A DNA stretch of 39,896 bases, from contig LRSR01007374.1 in assembly GCA_001579985.1 (NCBI GenBank), positions 1 through 39,896 on the forward strand, written 5' to 3'. Within the stretch, counting starts at the first letter, position 1; every line of letters begins with the position of its first letter. The position numbers and the translations under genes were made by a program. The stretch is from Hypsibius dujardini. Its lineage: Eukaryota; Tardigrada; Eutardigrada; Parachela; Hypsibiidae. Under the pieces are notes generated by a model, which saw only the letters and a list, made by a program, of their open reading frames with translations, was not told the DNA's origin and searched no databases. Positions 19,701 through 30,989 of this stretch are shown one piece after another.

Positions 19701-22700
19701 TAGGAAAGAACCAGACAGATTTCGGGGAGGGATCCCGAACTGCCGGCTCTAGGCTACAAGTCCCCCTTCCCTTTCCCCTTTTTGTCCTCCCCTTTTCCAG
19801 TTTCCGATGTTGACCAATGTCTGCTAACTCGATGAAATACGAATTGATTTTTTAGAGTCGTTATTGCATCCTCATCACAAAAAAGGTTCAAACCCTAAAT
19901 ATTGAACATTGCCCGAGCGAGTGCGGAGTGAAACGCCCACTTCGATCTCCACTCTCAAGGGTTATATTCACACCATTTATTCGGCCAATGTCCAAATCTC
20001 GGGGTTTTTACATTAAAAGATTAAGGAACAATTTGGCTTTCCAAAATTATCAAATTTGTTATGATGACTCAGAGGGAACTTTGGTCAGCACTCGTAAAAG
20101 CAACAGGGAATAAAAGGGGGAAAAGAAAGGAAAAGGGGAATGGGGACTGGTGGCCTTTGTCCGAATTGCCTTACCGCGACTAATTTTGGGGAACAATTCG
20201 AGAGTTCTCAAATTCTCTTCTTTCTTGCTGCAATCAAGCATTGCACTGGTCAGCTGAAAGCCAGGCAGGAGTTCAAAGTGCTCGACGATGGCGTCAGCGG
20301 CGCTGTGGAAGACCGGACTGGACGCGTGGTCCAGCACGACGAACAACGACGACCAATTGTACTTGGCGACAAGGTCCCCGTACACCTCGGTGGCCAGAGA
20401 TGCGCTGAAGGAAGTGGTGGTCACCCAGGTCGGGCTTTCCACCTTGTTTTTGATGTTCGCTCGGCTGGAACCGCTGCAAGGAAATCAGATGTCCAAACAC
20501 GTGTGTAGGAAAAAATGGAACATGCTGTAATGATATGGTGATATGACTTCACACCAAGTTATGAGCAGGACGTTCCAATTCTTGGCGAGATAATTTGTGG
20601 GCAGATCTTCCGGTCCACCTGTTAGACAGTAAAGATATGTACAGAACAAAAATGTAGTGCAATTAAAATGCAGTTAAAACGCAATTAAAGTAGTTACTAT
20701 TTAACATAACCAAGAACGTACTTTTTATAAATTAAACTAGATTTTGTTAGCTTATTTTATGTTTTAGGTTAGCACTAAATTCGAAATTGCGGCACAAAAT
20801 TATCAGCAGAACACAGTTGAAATTACAGAAGCTTTATCCAGCCAAGTTGAAACAGATTTCTTTTGTACATTTTTTATTAGGTTCCCACTTTCCTGATTAT
20901 TCCAAACCATTTTTTTATGGAAACCCATGATTCCCTTTACCAGGTCATGTAACCATTATACAAGATTCGGAACTCAAATGAAAGCTAAACGAATTAGTAT
21001 CGACTAGGGCGTGAGAATCTCAATATTCAAACTACTGAAAAATCTACAATCTGATGGCTTCAAAACGTTTGATTTTTGTTTCTTTGATGTGCCCCTTTGA
21101 AATTGTTTTAGTTTCGTTCGGCCCTTAATTTCCCTCCTGAAATTCCTGGGAAAGTGCAAGTGTTGTTAGCCGGACAGTGGACAGTCGTCGGTGAACAAAA
21201 TCTCGGGATGACGGTATCATTGGAGCTTGCACCAAAACAACAACGAAAATGAGTATTTTTTTATTCTGACTTGAATGGAATACTCGGTTTGTGCTCTGAA
21301 ATTTGAAATGTTTGAGCGGATGAATACTTGAAGTCTAAGTTAGCCATTATGAGCCCCCAACCAGCTTGGATGTGAAATGGTCTGAAAACTCTGATGGAAA
21401 AAATGCAATCAGGTGACGTGGCTCCTTGTCGGGTTTTTTGTTTAAATTTTTGCAACTTTTTATCTCAAGTGCATTCACGGCATGTTTAGGTTCTGATTAG
21501 GCAAGAGAAGTTGACAGTGGCTGCAACAGGTTGCAGGAAAAGTGTTCGTTGGTATCTCCGAATTCAAAATGGCTGCCTGACTCTTTTTGATTCCCACCCT
21601 GATTTTCCCTCCATTGATTTCCCCCACCAAAAGAGTAAAATTCCTCAGAATTATAAAGTCGATTTTACATCATTCGGCAAATTTTGAAGTTAAAAAACGA
21701 CGTACTTCTTACGCTAGAAAAAAACCGTTTTGAAAATTTGAAAAAATGGGTCATCCAACTTCAAATCTAATTTTGTTCTGAGTTTTGTAAAAAATTGTAA
21801 AGATATTACTCTTTCACATATCAAATTGATCTAAATTTTTGATTAGACAGTTTGGATGGATTGTTCCGTGCTTGTTGACGACGCAGAACGAGAAAAAGAA
21901 TACTGTCTCAACTTGGCTGGATAAAGCTGCTGTATTTCAAACCCTCCTAAGAGCTTAAAGTAAAGATCGTAAATAGGGTTCATATTAGTTTTGTTATCTT
22001 GAGATCAACCCTGTTATATCACAAAATACTAAAGAAATGTAAGCAAGTTGTCTTATGTTCCTCTGGCTCTCCAGAAAGGAACGGAAGAACGGAACAGACG
22101 GGGCGTCATCCGTCTGCGTCAAGGTTGTCAAGGCACAAAACAAGGAACTCGTCGTGATATCATAAGTCGAGAAATTGACCTCAAATAGAAACTCGTCAGC
22201 GTCTGCACAAATCGGAACAAAGACCCCTCGCGGTAGGACCAGTGGGTGGGCAAATGGGAAAAATGCATTTTTTTCCAAAACTGAACCCAAAATTCGGCCT
22301 ATTGTTCCTGATGATTGTAAAGTTGTGGAGAGGTGGAGTTCTGTTTTCCAAGGCCCCCAGAATTTCAAAACATTTTCGAGTATTTCAGTTTTTTCATTAT
22401 ATTTTAGGTTTGTTTATGTTCATTATGAACTGTCTATCAAAATTGCAAATGATAAATTAAAAGCATCCAGGATGATCCAAAGTTTGACGGAAAAAAGTGA
22501 AGTTTTGAAAATGTTCCAAAATCCAGGAGGCCCTTGGAAATCAGATCCCAACACTTCAATTTTCCATCGAATTTGAATTATTCTTGATGTTTCTAATTTA
22601 TCATTTGCAGTTATTGATATGGAGCTTAAACTGAACACGACCAAACCTAAAATTTGATGGAAAAACGGAAATTCTGGAAAATGTTTGGAAATTCCGGGGG

Positions 22701-23303
22701 CCTTGAAAAATAATCCCCCACAAACAATCCTTTTAAAATGGTCAAGAACAAAAAGCCGAATTTTAGGTTCAATTTTGAAACAAATGCATTTTGCCCCTTT
22801 GACCCTTTGCCCACCCCACTTCCACCCCACTCCCGGCCTTTCCATAAGGGGCCTCGGTTCTGACTTTTAAGGATCTTAAACGGAGCCTTCTTCTCAAACA
22901 CTTAACCTCTAAATGGATTATTTGTGAGCAGCTCAGGTGCATGATATTCATAATTCATTCTCTTACCCGGAAGGACAATAACCGCGACATGGACGTTCTC
23001 CAACCGTGTCAGGTAGTACCACTTAGCCAGCATGTCGTCCGAATAGTCCGGCATCGCATCATCATCCACGATGGAACTGTTGTAGAGCAGGGTCAGAGTC
23101 ATATTCAGTACGCCGATGTATTCAGTCTCGGCGAACTCCTCCAGCGCCGTCTCCATGGCCGCCGCGGTGAAGGCCAGCGACGTGGTCGAGGTGGTCGCCA
23201 CCGTGCCCAGACTGACCACCTCCACTTGCAGCACACGCTGCTGCTCGTTCATAACCGACTGCAGGACGGTAAGCATCAAGATAGCCGAATAAGTTCTGTC
23301 CAT
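16769..23303 (-). CDS. Receptor with ANF-receptor/guanylyl-cyclase-type ectodomain, one TM helix, no catalytic domain seen
   Basis: Exons in reading order: 23303-22967, 20618-20555, 20473-20175, 19422-19379, 19049-19011, 18778-18701, 18595-18449, 17430-17223, 17099-16964, 16866-16769. All phases agree except between 18449 (phase 0) and 17430 (needs phase 2), so a short exon there is unassigned. Signal peptide at the start (AILMLTVLQSV). Ligand-binding family motifs: AVIVLPGGPEDLPTNYLAKN, PTWVTTTSFSASLATE, VLLFFGHAEPFRTFM, NRTGKDYVYVVLEPYHH, FQSVLLLAPDDP, ANGTALAQHFMNRSF, then the juxtamembrane WYRGNILPPNEPICGF characteristic of receptor guanylyl cyclases, and one helix (VVATVCCILLIPVGTYAIW) ending RLWYE-stop. 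Many N-glycosylation sites. The last five residues could instead be followed by a donor (GTGAGT at 16772), but no downstream kinase-homology or cyclase exon is visible, so it is either a clearance-type (NPR-C-like) receptor or truncated. Confidence 0.78.
17656..18104. mobile_element. Foldback element, family E, in receptor intron
   Basis: About 450 bp inverted repeat. The left arm has GGTTATTTTACCCC, GCCCAATAGAACCC and GGCTATTTGACCCC; the right arm reads complementary GGGGTAAAATGGCC, GGTTTCTATTGGG and GGCAAAATAGCC. The centre is a CCGTCCGT/ACGGACGG stretch that also pairs with itself. Sits in the long intron between receptor exons ending 18449 and starting 17430. Confidence 0.75.
18843..18985. 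repeat. AAACTAA-rich dispersed repeat, family D, in receptor intron
   Basis: AAAACTAAACGAAACTAAAG at the left and GTTGTTGACCAAGCTTAGTTTTTACC at the right delimit an AT-rich stretch that occupies most of the 232-bp intron 18779-19010. Confidence 0.55.
19086..19352. mobile_element. Near-perfect hairpin MITE, family F, filling a receptor intron
   Basis: Arms share CACCTNTG at the tips, AGAAAAATC, then TTTGTTACCACAAGGCTGCAG against the complementary CTGTAGCCTTGTGGTAACAAA, and on through GAGGCGGAAATAGT and GGCCACA. The centre TGCGCATTTGCGCA is also palindromic. It occupies about 267 of the 329 bp of intron 19050-19378, leaving 26 and 36 bp of flank. No target-site duplication is obvious to me. 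Confidence 0.85.
19745..20160 (+). mobile_element. MITE-like element, family B, copy 2, in receptor intron
   Basis: Same family as 5024-5440 but opposite orientation. Ends are GGCTCTAGGCTACAAGTCCCC and the complement of AAAGGCCACCAGTCCCC. It begins (in transcript sense) about 15 bp after the donor of exon 20473-20175. Shared interior includes CATCACAAAAAAG, GAGTGCGGA, CATTTATTCGGCCAATGTCC and ATGATGACTCA. Confidence 0.75.
20815..21941. mobile_element. Inverted-repeat-bounded segment (~1.1 kb), family G, in receptor intron 1
   Basis: TTGAAATTACAGAAGCTTTATCCAGCC...AAGTTGAAACAG near 20816-20855 is repeated in inverted form near 21900-21941 (CTGTCTCAACTTGGCTGG, ATAAAGCTGCTGTATTTCAAA). About 45 bp of matching ends. 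No transposase recognised inside. Probably a non-autonomous DNA transposon. Confidence 0.6.
22191..22885. mobile_element. Foldback element, family A, copy 2, in receptor intron 1
   Basis: Arms of roughly 340 bp: the left arm has ACAAATCGGAACAAAGACCCC, GGGAAAAATGCA and TGAACCCAAAATTCGGCC; the right arm has the complements (GGGGCCTCGGTTCTGACTTTT, CATTTTGCCCC, CCGAATTTTAGGTTCAA). Repeat-internal AAAAAGTGAAGTTTTGAAAATG and CGGAAATTCTGGAAAATG also pair loosely. The element ends about 80 bp before the donor of the first coding exon. Confidence 0.75.
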
Positions 23304-23360
23304 TATTATTTCACTTTTTCCTCTCCTCAGATGTCTGCAAAAAACACATGAGCACAAAAA

Positions 23361-23552
23361 AACTAATTTAGACCCACCGATTTCTAATTAAAAATAACTC
23401 ACAGAAGACCGTAAATAAATGGATGAATTATTTGTTTGTCAGTACAAGTATGTAGTAAAAAAACGAATTTAAACCCACCGATTTCATTTAAGAATAACCC
23501 GCAGAGGACCGTAGATAAATGAATTATTTGTCAGTACAAGCATGTAACAAAC
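23361..23552. repeat. Diverged tandem duplication, period about 101 bp
   Basis: CCCACCGATTTC, AATAACYCRCAGARGACCGT, and GTCAGTACAAG each occur twice, about 101 bp apart, the second unit slightly shorter. Located directly upstream of the receptor's coding start. Confidence 0.8.
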
Positions 23553-25284
23553 GCAAAAAATGTAAACCGGCAGAAGTATAAGACAGGCGCCAGATGGTAT
23601 GACGTTATCCTAGAGCATATCTTGCATTTCCGGTCCATTCTAACTAACCATGAACCTTTTGCCTAATATACTTTGGTATACTTCAGGGATTAAGAGCGTG
23701 AGAGGGAATCAGTGTAATTACCGTGATCCGCAGCTGACAAACGTCATATCGCTTACGTCTCGGCGAATTGGTTAATCACCACAATGTCATGCCAATTTTC
23801 TACGCCCTTTTCGTGAGAGGTCGTACTTACATGCATTGCATTGAAACAGCCGTCATTATTTATGGGGAGAAGGATACGGATCAGCGAGTAAATAAACTGT
23901 ACTTAATTGCTCCTTCATCCGAATTACTATAGTAGATGCAACCGCGTCCTTTACGGTTCGATTTCTACATGATCTCGAAAGAGGGGGGAGCGGCGACGGT
24001 GGTTGTTTGTGACGTGGGTATTGTGAACGGAAACCAATTCGCGGTATATGACAGTTTTTTTTCGAAAAAAAAGAGAGCAAACTTTTGTCAGAAATTAGAC
24101 GCACATGACGCACTGATTTTTCTTCCATTTTCGCCCAATAGTTCGTTAATGCAGCCGGGTGAATGGCCACACCACCTTCGTGAAGTTAATCGGCCTAGCA
24201 ATGCTTCTGTGTTGGGGCATTCATCTACGAATTAGGTGCCTGTAGGGACGCACGGCACGGGCCGGTGCCCCCAACCATCGTTTGCCCATGAGGCTTGCCA
24301 TTTAGTCTCAAATGGCCTTAAGCAATTGTGACTCGGCTCTCAATTAGAGGATTCAGGGTAAATTTCGTTTTCCTTTAGCACTTTACCTTTTCCTTAAATG
24401 ATAAATCCTTTTCCTTGGACTTTGAAGATTAAATTCTTAACGACTTGGGCCATTAATTTTTTTAGCGGTTTGACTAAGACCGTAGACCAATAAGCCAAAT
24501 TAATTTTTTAGCGACTTGACCATAAACCATAGACCGTAAACCAATATACTAATATATACTATACTAATTAATGTTTTAATAGCTTATGGCTTCTAGTCTA
24601 GAACGTAGAACGTAAATACACGTAGGAAGTGATCACTTTTGTTTTGAGAAAAATAAAAATTTGTTGAAGGCAAAGAATTACTTGTTTAAGGAAAAGTTGT
24701 TTACGGGGAAGGAATATAGTTGTTCAGGAAGAAGGACTTGTTGTTTAAAGAACGGACTTAGTATTTAATGAAAAGGAATAGTCGTTTAAGGAAAAGAAAA
24801 ATTGTTAAGGAACTGGAAATGTATCCTGAGCACAATTGGAGTAATCTTTCGCCCCGTTCTGTAACTCCTACTGTCGGTACTCAGTATCACCCCCTTACTA
24901 CAGCGAACCCATCGCATCTCTCTTGAGAAATCTATTCGGTTCGCTGCCTTCCACACTGTAATTACATTCCCGTCAGTGGTATACTTTATCCCGTAATCAA
25001 ATCTGGTTCTCAATCAAAGAAAGGCCCCTCTTTTAAGTCGCTAGTTGACCTCATGCATCCACACTCGCGTCAGGCGTGTGCGTAACAGAAGCTGTTAATC
25101 AATCGACAACGGGCTGATGTTCCCCGCAGTAACGCAACAACATCACAATAATCCAGTTTTTCAGTATTTGTAGGTACATGTATCTATTTTCTGCTAATGA
25201 CCAACAGAAATGGTTGCAATGACGATTCAGCGTTTGTTATGCCGAAGAAACTGCTCGCGAAGGAGTTCTTTCGTTTTCCGCCAT

Positions 25285-25290
25285 TTTATT
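25285..25290 (-). terminator. Possible C1GALT1 polyadenylation signal
   Basis: AATAAA on the minus strand about 330 nt past the C1GALT1 stop. Position plausible, but a six-base match is weak evidence. Confidence 0.3.
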
Positions 25291-25617
25291 TGGTGATGGG
25301 CGCTTTCTGTGCCCTGCCAAACTCCGATCCTGGACTGCTCGCGCCCTGCAACTTTTGCATATAAGGTATACATCCACACTGTTTTTTCAAACCCACCTGA
25401 ATTATCAACGGGTTCAAAAAATGCTTAATCGGGCGGTTTCACTGTTGGAGAAAATATACGTCAAGAAATTTTCTTCTTACAAGCTCTCGCTCTTACGTTT
25501 ACTATGCAAGTCTCATAGTTGATTCGACTTGACTAAAGAGCAACCCATACACAAAGCAACTTCTTCAAACACCCACGGTACCGATAATATGTCAGAGCAG
25601 TGCTTTAAAGATACCAT

Positions 25618-28600
25618 TTAATTACTCCTGTCCGTACCATGTGGCTTTAAAACATAAATAAAATACTCTAAAATATACATATTTATCGGCCGAATGTAGT
25701 GAAAGGATATGGCACTGTCGGAGCAGCAGTCAAGTTTGTTTCCCAGACGATGCTTCAACCAGCCTTGCTGCAAAGAGTCACACACAAAATTGAGTTATTT
25801 TCTGTTTTGGGGAGAGAGGGAAACGGTTTTCAGATCGAATTTGAGGAGTTCTCTACATGCTAATGCCGCGATGCATTGCCCGAAATGACAATCGACAACA
25901 CAGTTGAAGAGACGGATGAATAATTCACTCGTTCAATTAGCGGTTAGGTGGAAAAACAGCCCGCTCGATCATAGGGAAAATCTTTGAAAAGTACTCAGCA
26001 TTTTGGCTAAATGCCAACCCTATGCCATTTTGCGTTTGTTAATTGGACGTTTCCAGAAAAAGCGATGTATTTGTAAACCAGTTATGCGAAAAATGTCAGG
26101 TTCTTTCATTTCCGGTTCCTAAACTCCGATTATGATTGTCAAACGACAAAAGTAGTTACGGCCATCGAATGTGACGAGTCGGGTCAGTTTTTCAATTTTC
26201 AAGAAGCTATTTTTTTCAAAAGGTTGTCGAGATTGCGGGTGCATCTACCGGGTTTTACGAACGACAGAGAACACAACAGACAGACAATTCAATTCTCTCT
26301 CAGACTGTGTGGCCAATCCAGGGATATGCATCACATTATAAAAACAGATAAAGCCGTTTTTATTTCGACCTCTCCCCTTTAAGGGGAGAGAGGAGAAATC
26401 CCCTCCCCTCTAAAATCGGTGATTGGATCATTTGATTAAGTGACCTGGCCTTTCAACATTTACATTTTAAACAATTTTAATGCCTTGCATTGCTCTTTCT
26501 TGGACTGCAATTTGAATGATTGATTTTGGTAAGGCCTTCAAAAGTGACGATTCAGTTTTCAGATGGAGAGTAAGTTGAATATTTTTAATGATTAACTACT
26601 AATTATAGAGCCGTAGTCGTAAGCATACAGAGCCGTTTCAGTTTCGATCAGAAAAGTGTTCCCCTCTCACCATGGTATTGTAGTGCTGGATTAAAAAGCA
26701 AAAATAAAAATTGACCTACCAAGTCTTCGTTCCCGGGGGAAAAGTGTCGCTCCGGCGCGTACGGGAAGAACCTCCCACGACCTTGTTCGTCGACGGTCTC
26801 ACCACTGTGCTGAACGCCGACTAGACGGGCACACTCCTCCAAGCGGAGTTCCTCAACNCTCCGCCGGACAGGAATCCTAAAGGAACAAAGCTAAACTAAA
26901 CGAAAAAACTATACTAAAACTAAAATGAAACTTTATTTATTTTACTGGAATTTGTTTGTCAGTCAAACTAAACAAGCTAAAAGTTATAGTTAATAACATT
27001 TAAATGGGAAAAATCTAAAGTTATTCAACTAAGATTTCGACTAAAACTATTGTATATTAAAAATTCTTAGTGGTTGTTTTTCGTGGGTTAAAAAAAATGA
27101 ATAGACTAATTTTATTTTTTTTCTCTTCCATCTCGATTCGGCCAAATTGAGCCTTATTACGGACAGAGGGAAGATAGTAAAGCCCCTTATACTAAAATCT
27201 TAAAATCGCCATTAAAGCCGTCCTTGGCTTACCTCCTTCCATCTTTTGCACGAACTCTGCACCGTAGTAGAGGGGTTCGTTCGTCGATTGGTTGGACAAG
27301 AAGTGCCGGAGATTCTCCACAATCACATACGTGTCGTCGTCCGCCTTCAGGAACCAATCGTAGTCATGCAGATGCTTGTATGAATACCTAAGAAAAGAAC
27401 CACGAAGAATTGTACTGTGGGAGACGCCCAGAGAACTCAATTGTAATAGTCAATTGTAACAGACAAGTGTAATAGTCACCGACAAAGATCATCAGAGGAA
27501 TCCGTACCTAATCAAAGCCTGAACTTTGGGCCAGAGAATCTTTCGCGACTCGGTCCTCGGGACAGTGACGGTCCGCCATCCGTTCCGGCGCTTCGTACTG
27601 ACCAATGCGAAGCCGTCGCAGCGCTTGCCCCAGGTCTCCATGATCGCCATGGCTCGCGCGTCGTTGTCCGCTTTGTTCACCACCAGGCAGAGAATTCGGT
27701 TGGCGGTTTTGGAGGCTGACTGCCCGTTACTGTTGGAGACTATCTTTCTTATACCTGTAGATATACAAGCCGTATTGCTCACTTAAAACTTTTAGTAGTT
27801 CATTTCATTGACATTCATTTTTCAGTTGAACTGAATAAGCTAAAAGTTTTATTTACTAAAACTTTAACTGAAAATTATTCAGTAACTAAATTAATCAACT
27901 AATTTCGACTAAAACTATACTGAAAGTCCTTAGTGATTGTTTTTAGTTAGCCAAAAAAAACTAATTAGTTGAAATGGTTTACAAATTATGTTGCGTTTTC
28001 GCCAGTAATTCGACCAGCAATTTGACTATGAATTATGAACAATTTCCTTTCCTTACGTAGAGAAGTCAGTACGAGGAGCCAGACCAACTCTTATCAACCC
28101 TTTTTCTACTCTAATAATAATAATTCCTTGAAAGCCAGTAAAAAACATGACTCCGCCTATAGATATAGGTATTCAAGGACAAGTTTCTAGACACTTTCCA
28201 ATATCAAATTTAATTTGGCATCTACTGGTTTTAACCAGATAATATTCGGGCCACAGAGGGCGAAGCTTTGATGTGATCCTAGAAAGCTAAGCCCGACATT
28301 TCAGTCCTCTGCGAAAAATACATCTAACTCCGCCACCTCATCTCAGAAAAATATTTGGCTGATGCTTATCGATTTCAAACGACAATCTAAATTACAAAGT
28401 GTCAAGAAAAGTTCAGTTCAGTTATTAAAGAAAGTTAGTTTAAATATATAAACGGGAGTCCCACTCCTGTACAGGTATACCAGCATTGTTTATGAATATC
28501 CTTTGAGTAGACAAGGGATGCATGGCTACTTGTATTATTGCACTGTATCTCATTTTCTTTAGGTCGGTAAGCTAAACTCGAATTTATTCAATTTCATTTT

Positions 28601-28985
28601 GTTTCGAGAATGTCCTATCCAAAATTCAGGTTAGAAGCGACTAATATCCGAGACCTCTTTGTCAGTATCCTCATGTCTGAATCCTCGACGAGCACGCAGG
28701 GTCTCATTTAGTATTAGTATAAAGTTATTAGCAACACAAGTACCTTCCATTTTATACTAAAAAATACTTTGACCATGTTCATTGCTTAGTGCTTACAACT
28801 GGGGAACAGGAGAGAGTACCTTGATGACCGGAGGTATTGGATGAACTACTTGCACTACTGCTACTCCAATAATCGTCCAGTTCCGGCCAGCTCATCACAC
28901 TGTCCGAACGATGACTACTGTAGACGGTGAGCAGGCATACAATAGCGAGGCATACAAACAACAGGATTGAGACGAGCCGATTCAT
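25618..28985 (-). CDS. C1GALT1: Core 1 beta-1,3-galactosyltransferase (C1GALT1 / T-synthase), with an internal assembly gap
   Basis: Exons in order: 28985-28820, 27754-27508, 27387-27233, 26876-26720 (contains an N at 26858) and 25767-25618; phases agree across every intron. Type II membrane protein: N-terminal Golgi anchor ([19 protein letters not shown]), Ser-rich stem, then the GT31 catalytic domain that adds galactose to GalNAc-Ser/Thr. Motifs: [19 protein letters not shown] with METWGKRCD, the metal-binding DDD in [14 protein letters not shown] (residues 154-156), [26 protein letters not shown], and the C-terminal [13 protein letters not shown] with [11 protein letters not shown]. The frame changes across the N, and the conserved segment between GGAG and the SIEDL-like VEEL is missing: roughly 77 or 80 bases appear collapsed into one N. 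With them the protein would be about 317 residues. Confidence 0.92.
26045..26570 (-). mobile_element. Dispersed repeat family C, copy 2, in C1GALT1 intron 4
   Basis: Inverted copy of 7946-8700: TTACGGCCATCGAATGTGA, GGCCAATCCAGGGATATGCA, GCCGTTTTTATT, AAGTGACCTGG, AATGCCTTGCATTGC and AAGGCCTTCAAAAGTGACGATTC. Lacks about 240 bp that copy 1 has. Sits in the intron 25768-26719. Confidence 0.75.
26885..27115. repeat. AAACTAA-rich dispersed repeat, family D, in C1GALT1 intron 3
   Basis: CTAAACTAAACGAAAAAACT at one end, CTTAGTGGTTGTTTTTCGTGG at the other, with ATTTCGACTAAAACTAT inside. It occupies most of the intron 26877-27232 and touches the acceptor of exon 4. Confidence 0.65.
27783..27965. repeat. 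AAACTAA-rich dispersed repeat, family D, in C1GALT1 intron 1
   Basis: Shares ATTTCGACTAAAACTAT, GCTAAAAGTT, CTTAGTGATTGTTTTTAGTT with the copy at 26885-27115. Begins about 30 bp upstream (in transcript sense) of the acceptor of exon 2. The remaining part of this 1,065-bp intron (to 28819) shows nothing I recognise. Confidence 0.65.
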
Positions 28986-30989
28986 TTAAGCCGAAACATG
29001 CAATCGGGCCAGAACCAACTGTACCAAAAAATAACACATTGATCTTGGAAGATGGATGACAAGTTTGTCACGCTAATTCTCTGTTGATATCTTAAGAATG
29101 ATTATTTTCCCACATCCTCAAAAAGTAAGCCAATTATTACGGCGACAAAAATTAGTATGAAGATATCCCGATCCGCAGATCCATTCACTTATTCCGGTGT
29201 AGTCGCAATAAGAATCCGCTAAAAAATGTGGACCAATCCCGGTCCGTATCTTTCCGGTATACTGCGGCTTCTTAAAGGCTTTTCTTACTCAATGCTGTAA
29301 AACCAACTAATAATCAGGACGATAACATATAGATTGCTGCGTACATATAGATTGCTGCGACGTTCACGGTAAGTCATAGATGTGTCTACACGTGGTGTGG
29401 CGCCCTGTCACTGACCTCTGCATGCACGCCGGCCGAATGACCCTCAGGCGGGAAAAGAGATTCTGCAAGGTCGGACTATCAGTATACCGGTATATGCAGC
29501 AGTTTCGGTCTGAGATCAGGTCTTCGCTCTCGTACACCACCCGGCACCGGGTAAATGAATACATACCGAGATGGGTTTCCAACTGGATTCATGGGGTACT
29601 ACTATTAAACTGTCGAACTAGCGTAGCAAAAGGTCCAGGCTGAATCGGCGGATCGAGGAAGTTTTCGGGATTACGGCATGCGAATTCTGAATTAATGATT
29701 GTGAGTACGGTACTGTTTCCCATATATCCGGTTGGTTTAACACCTACTCTGGCTTTAATGTTTTTGCCGTAAATTGTTTAGGTTGCATTGCAAAAACTTT
29801 GTTTGAATAACAATTTATCGGAGTGAGAACGAACGGAGGAAGGAAGCACACAGACAGACAGACAGCCAGCCAGCCAGCCAGCCAGCCAGCAAGCCACATA
29901 CAGACAGACAGAGAGTCCAACAGATAGACAAGGAGACGTACCGGTACATACCGACCGAGAGATAACCAGCGAGGTAGGCAGGTTGGCAGACACACAAACA
30001 GACAAACAGACATGGAAGAAAACCCAAACTGAATTGGTTCCTCGCCTCAACGCGTGAATGAAAAATGTATAAATAAATAAAACAGTTGACACAGCGATTA
30101 ATTCACTGATTCAATGATTGAACCTGCAAGCCTGTTCCAGACACATACTTTTGACTGTCCGCAGGGAATGCCTGCGTCATATAAGGCTTACCAATGGGCA
30201 ATAGTTAACCGGACCGGTAAATACAGTTTTTTAATGAATACAGACCATACCGGCACCTCGCGCTGCTCTCTCATCCGTCTGAACCAACCTCCACCAATCT
30301 CTTTGTACACAACCATGCAAAACAAAAGATTTTGAAATTCGGACTTTAAAATAACCCCCCCGCTCGTAACTCGGCTAATAAGACATCCAACACTACCAGC
30401 AGTACACAGAAAAAGAAGAAGAAGAAGAAGTAAGAGGGTGTGAAAAGCGCTCTTGCGCTTCCTTCCACCGCCACCACCGACAGGTGGTTATGTGGAAGAA
30501 AGAAGCCTGACAACAGCGACTGCGCGGGCATGATAAGCTAATGAATCAAAGAGAAGATAAATAACAAGAGAGAGAGAGATAGGCAGGAAGGGGGATGGGA
30601 ATCGTCTCCCGAATCATCCCTCACCATCCACAGACATTGTCAAGGGATGCGCAGGTGTCTCTGCTTCCGCTCTGCTCAGGCATTTATCCCAATCCGCACC
30701 ACCACCAACAACACCACCAACACCGGCAACAGTCCATCCACACAGAGAAGAATCCAAATCCCGTGTGTGTGAGTGAGTGTGTGTGTGTGTGTGTGTGTTC
30801 GGGGCGCAAAAAATATGCCAAGAGAAGCGGAGAAACCACCATCACCGACGATGTCGTCGCATGTTATCCAGTCCGAATCCATTCCGAAGTGTGTGGGTTG
30901 GGTATCCATAACGTCTCGGTCCCGTCGGCGGCGAGGAGACGAGTGCGGGAAATAAAAAGTGGTATGTCCAGCCACATTGGCGGTGGCGG
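28986..30989. other. C1GALT1 promoter side and GSK3 3' flank
   Basis: No gene recognised. An 18-bp tandem duplication (ACATATAGATTGCTGCG) lies at 29325-29360, CAGA/CAGC tetranucleotides at 29849-29892, GAA triplets at 30411-30433 and a TG tract at about 30775-30800. Short open frames with CVCVSVC or Pro/His runs arise from these repeats. Confidence 0.5.
29849..29892. repeat. CAGA/CAGC tetranucleotide tract
   Basis: Four CAGA units lead into seven or more CCAG units, followed by degenerate CAGA steps to about 29930. Confidence 0.9.

Larger units (their letters stand above)
23304..25617. other. Receptor 5' flank to C1GALT1 3' flank
   Basis: An acceptor (TTTTTTGCAG, exon side beginning at 23334) just upstream of the receptor ATG implies a spliced 5' UTR, with its first exon somewhere in this region. 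A diverged tandem duplication of about 101 bp lies at 23361-23552. About 24360-24810 is composed of GTTTAAGGAAAAG-like and CCTTTTCCTT-like words and AT-rich sequence. No further gene seen. Confidence 0.5.
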
